From the NCBI GenBank assembly GCA_029262755.1, contig JAJCYU010000010.1, positions 1-35,488 of the forward strand: a stretch of 35,488 nucleotides of DNA. Reading direction: 5' to 3'. The stretch comes from Anaerolineae bacterium (GTDB lineage: Bacteria; Chloroflexota; Anaerolineae; Epilineales; Epilineaceae). Positions 32,722-35,488 of this stretch are shown piece after piece; positions within the stretch are counted from its first letter, which is position 1; each line of letters begins with the position of its first letter. The notes beneath the pieces are model-generated. The model was not told the DNA's origin. It searched no databases and saw nothing but the letters and a program-made list of their open reading frames with translations. The position numbers and the translations under genes were made by a program.

Positions 32722-33806
32722 TGGACGATACGCCACCCAAACATCCGGCTACGCCGGAAACGACGCCGGAAACGGATTCGGAACCGCGAAGGGAACCGCG
32801 GCCGAAACCGCGGCTGAAACCGAGGCCGGAACCGAGGCCATCGACACCGTGTGATCCGTCGCCGCTGCCGCCGCCGCCTGCGCAGCTTTCGGTCCGATCG
32901 ATGACGCTACGTGGTCGCAGCGTTGTCTGGGGCAGGCGTACGATCGTGATGAGCGTCATCAACGCCACACCGGACTCTTTTTCGGGCGATGGCCTCATGG
33001 TGCGGCGTCGGCCCGCGGACGTCGTGGACGCCGCGCTGCGGCGCGCAGAGGAAGCGTTGGCGGCGGGCGCGGATTGGTTGGACGTGGGCGGCGAGTCGAC
33101 CCGTCCCGGCGCCGAGCGCGTCGACGTCGACGAGGAACGCGCCCGGGTCGTGCCTGTCATGCGCGCGCTCCGATCCCGAGTGGATGTACCGATCTCCATC
33201 GATACCTCGCGAGCAGCCGTCGCGGAAGCCGCGCTGGACGCCGGGGCCGATCTCGTGAACGACGTCTGGGCCCTTCGGGCAGACCCAGCCATGGCACCGC
33301 TGATCGCGCGCCGCGGTGTTCCGGTAATCCTCATGCACAACCGTGCCGCCCCGCAGGGGGTAGAGGAGCGCAAGACGCTCGGCGGCCGCTACATCGACGT
33401 GGAGTATGACGACCTGGTCGCAGAGGTTTCGTCTGCGTTGCTCGCCTTCGTCGCTGCGGCAAAGGAGGCAGGCATCGCGGACACCCAGATCGTGCTCGAC
33501 CCGGGCCTCGGATTCGGCAAGACCGTGGGCCAGAACCTGGCGCTACTCGATTCCACGGATGAACTGCGCTCGCTCGGCTTTCCGCTGCTCGTCGGCACGT
33601 CGCGCAAGAGCTTCATCGGCTACACGCTCGACCTGCCGCCCGACGACAGGGTCGAGGGCACGGCGGCCACCGTCGCCATCGCGATCGCCCGCGGCGCGGA
33701 CATCGTGCGGGTGCACGACACGCGCGCGATGGTGCGCGTGGCGCGCATGACCGACGCCATCGTGCGTCGCCTCGCGCAGGAAGCCTCGGCCGGCGCTTCG
33801 CGCTAA
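32721..33806 (+). CDS. folP: Dihydropteroate synthase with low-complexity N-terminal extension
   Basis: 361 residues; the enzyme condenses 6-hydroxymethyl-dihydropterin pyrophosphate with p-aminobenzoate in folate synthesis. Core motifs: SVINATPDSFSGDG (78-91), GGESTRPGA, ISIDTS, VNDVWA, LMHN, LDPGLGFGK and GTSRKSFI. The usual length is ~270-290; here about 60-70 extra N-terminal residues are Pro/Glu/Arg-rich, encoded by imperfect repeats rich in GGAACCG/GAAACCG. ATG 32721 is chosen for its TAATG coupling with the zincin gene; ATG 32901 (residue 61) would give a normal-length enzyme and is a real alternative, though without a ribosome-binding site. The stop overlaps the convergent ligase stop by 4 nt. 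Confidence 0.93.
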   Translation: MDDTPPKHPATPETTPETDSEPRREPRPKPRLKPRPEPRPSTPCDPSPLPPPPAQLSVRSMTLRGRSVVWGRRTIVMSVINATPDSFSGDGLMVRRRPADVVDAALRRAEEALAAGADWLDVGGESTRPGAERVDVDEERARVVPVMRALRSRVDVPISIDTSRAAVAEAALDAGADLVNDVWALRADPAMAPLIARRGVPVILMHNRAAPQGVEERKTLGGRYIDVEYDDLVAEVSSALLAFVAAAKEAGIADTQIVLDPGLGFGKTVGQNLALLDSTDELRSLGFPLLVGTSRKSFIGYTLDLPPDDRVEGTAATVAIAIARGADIVRVHDTRAMVRVARMTDAIVRRLAQEASAGASR

Positions 33807-35362
33807 CCGAGCTCGCGCAAGCGGAAACGCTGGATCTTGCCCGTAGCCGTTTTGGGCAACTCGTCGACGAACACTACCCAGCGCGGCCGCTTGTAGGCCG
33901 CGATCTTCTCGCCGCACCAGCCGATCAAATCGCGCTCGAGATCGGGGCTCGCCGCGTGGCCCGTCTTTAGGGTCACATAGGCCTTCGGCTTCACGAGATC
34001 CGCCGCGTCCGTCGCCCCGACCACCGCGCATTCGATGACGGCTGGGTGTCCGATCAGAGCACTCTCAACTTCCATCGGCGAAACCCAAATCCCGCCGACC
34101 TTGAGCATGTCGTCGGAGCGGCCCTCGTGGTGGTAGTAGCCGTCCTCGTCCTTGCGGTATTTGTCGCCCGTAAACAGCCACGGTCCGAGGAAGGTCTCCT
34201 GGCTCTTGGCGTATTGATGCAGGTAGAACAGCGCCGCGCTCTCGCCCTTCAACAGCAGATTGCCGACCTCGCCGTCCGGCACGTCCGCGCCGGCGTCGTC
34301 CACGATGCGAACCTCATAGCCGTCGAAGGGCTTGCCGCTCGAACCCGGCCGGATGTCGTCGGGGCGGTTGGACAAGAAGATGTGGTAGTTCTCCGTCGAG
34401 CCGATGCCGTCGATGATGTCCAGACCTGTCGCGCTCTTCCAGGCATGCCAGATGGGCGCCGGCAGGGCTTCGCCTGCGCTCACGCACAGACGCAGGCTCG
34501 AGAGGTCGTAGGCATCTTCGAGGCCGTCGATCGCGAGGATCATGGAGTAGCCGGTCGGCGCGTTGTACAGGATGGTCGGACGATAGGTGCTTACCGTGCC
34601 CAACACGTTGTTTGGATCACGCGGTGCGCCGGCCATCAGCACGACGGAGGCACCCACATACCAAGGGAAGATCAGGTTGCCGCCGGTTCCGAAGGTGAAG
34701 AAGAGCTTGGCCGCGGCAAAGGTCCGGTCGTCTTCGCGCAGACCGAGCACGTTCTTGCCCCAGTTGTGCGCGGTGAGCGGCAGATCCTTGTGTGCGTGCA
34801 GGATTCCCTTCGGCTCGCCCGTCGTGCCGCTCGAATAGTTGAGGCAACAGAAGTCGTCCCGCTGCGTGGGCGCGGCGTCCAAGTCCGTCGCCTGGCCTTC
34901 GATCCACGCACGGTACGCAGTAGTACCGTCGGGCGCATCACCGATGACGATGATTCGCTCCAACCAGCGCATCTGGTCTCGCGCGGGCAGGACGCGGTCC
35001 AAAAGGGCCGCGTGCACGATGAGAATCCGTGCGCGGCTGTCCTCGAGCATGTAGGCGTATTCGGCGGGCGTGAGCAGGGTGTTCAAGCTGGCCACGACCG
35101 CGCCGATCTTCAGACAGCCGAAGTAGCTCGTCACAAACTCCGGTACGTCCAGACACAAGAGCGCCACGCTCTCACCCGGCCGGACGCCTTCCGAGACCAG
35201 GGCGTTGCCGACTTGATTGACCTCGGCGGACACCTCGGCGAAGGTCATCGTCCTCGTGTCGCTGAAGAGGGCTTCCTTGTCCGCTCGCTGGGCGAGGTTG
35301 TCTTCCAGGATCGAGACCGCGTTGTAATACAGCGGCAGGTCGGCGGCACGCAATGCGCTCAT
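33803..35362 (-). CDS. Benzoate-CoA-ligase-like AMP-dependent acyl-CoA synthetase
   Basis: 519 residues from ATG 35362 (GAGGAG 7 nt upstream). ANL superfamily: P-loop NYSSGTTGEPKGILHAH (about 172-188), YNAPTGYSMIL, CVSAGEALPAPIWHAW, IDGIGSTENYHIFLSN, LFTGDKYRKDEDGYYHHEGR with the hinge Asp/Arg, and the C-terminal catalytic Lys in KTATGKIQR. The GEALP-x-x-IW, 'G-S-T-E-x-x-H-I-F-[LI]-S-N' and 'DDMLKVGGIWVSP' stretches are those of benzoate/4-hydroxybenzoate-CoA ligases, which activate aromatic acids with ATP and CoA. No other aromatic-degradation gene is in view, so the true substrate could differ. The upstream 126 bp to the window edge hold no clear gene. Confidence 0.92.
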   Translation of the reverse strand: MSALRAADLPLYYNAVSILEDNLAQRADKEALFSDTRTMTFAEVSAEVNQVGNALVSEGVRPGESVALLCLDVPEFVTSYFGCLKIGAVVASLNTLLTPAEYAYMLEDSRARILIVHAALLDRVLPARDQMRWLERIIVIGDAPDGTTAYRAWIEGQATDLDAAPTQRDDFCCLNYSSGTTGEPKGILHAHKDLPLTAHNWGKNVLGLREDDRTFAAAKLFFTFGTGGNLIFPWYVGASVVLMAGAPRDPNNVLGTVSTYRPTILYNAPTGYSMILAIDGLEDAYDLSSLRLCVSAGEALPAPIWHAWKSATGLDIIDGIGSTENYHIFLSNRPDDIRPGSSGKPFDGYEVRIVDDAGADVPDGEVGNLLLKGESAALFYLHQYAKSQETFLGPWLFTGDKYRKDEDGYYHHEGRSDDMLKVGGIWVSPMEVESALIGHPAVIECAVVGATDAADLVKPKAYVTLKTGHAASPDLERDLIGWCGEKIAAYKRPRWVVFVDELPKTATGKIQRFRLRELG

Positions 35363-35488
35363 CTCTAGTCTCCTCGCACGGTCGATATCGTTGCGGGTTG
35401 GGCGCCGTTGGCACGGTGTTCGGCTACGTCTCGGCGTTCGCGACACCGGCCGCGCTCGCGACACTCTCCGTGCCCACAACGTCCGGTC

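Overview
The window is a 35.5 kb piece of a GC-rich bacterial chromosome. No rRNA, tRNA, CRISPR array, insertion sequence or phage gene was seen. The best guess for the host is a Chloroflexota (Anaerolineae-like) bacterium. This rests on large secreted proteins with Thr-Pro-rich linkers ending in a short hydrophobic-Pro-aromatic-Arg tail, lipoproteins and wall-less style export, a UMF1-type permease, and GT-C membrane glycosyltransferases. It is inference from gene style (about 0.6), not from a marker gene.

Layout. 1-5590 (+): two tandem paralogous secreted giants built of Ig/carboxypeptidase-regulatory-like beta repeats with Gly-rich inserts; the first is cut by the window edge. 5.7-8.1 kb (-): glutamate dehydrogenase and a YceI-like lipoprotein. 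8.3-9.9 kb (+): dTDP-4-dehydrorhamnose 3,5-epimerase overlapping an MTHFR-like TIM-barrel protein. 20.8-9.9 kb (-): a long unidirectional run of bifunctional formiminotransferase-cyclodeaminase, HD phosphohydrolase, two GT-C/DUF2142-type membrane proteins (linked by 11-, 4- and 4-nt overlaps), then after a 384-bp gap a secreted beta-propeller protein and a MutT-like Nudix hydrolase. 20.9-21.6 kb (+): a lipoprotein thioredoxin whose first active-site Cys codon is TGA, followed by a good bacterial SECIS-like hairpin; I read it as a selenoprotein. 21.7-25.4 kb: UMF1-type permease (-), PqqB-like metallo-hydrolase (+), malate dehydrogenase (+). 25.7-28.6 kb (-): a secreted protein of six PPC-like repeats. 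28.8-29.5 kb (+): TruC-type pseudouridine synthase. 29.5-30.0 kb: about 500 bp without a convincing gene but with a 19-bp hairpin. 30.0-32.2 kb (-): efflux adaptor lipoprotein and MacB/LolD-type ABC ATPase without a permease. 32.3-33.8 kb (+): small zincin and dihydropteroate synthase. 33.8-35.4 kb (-): benzoate-CoA-ligase-like enzyme.

How the genes fit together. Most are housekeeping (nitrogen and one-carbon metabolism through GDH, FTCD, FolP and the MTHFR-like protein; TCA cycle through MDH) mixed with envelope functions (rhamnose synthesis, GT-C transferases, lipoproteins, secreted repeat proteins). Two observations stand out. One is the TGA-containing thioredoxin (motif W-U-P-T-C). The other is the shared C-terminal tail of four otherwise unrelated secreted proteins, which looks like an uncharacterised sorting or anchoring signal. 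Several promoters can be read; two of them place the -10 box 6-8 nt before the ATG, implying leaderless mRNAs.
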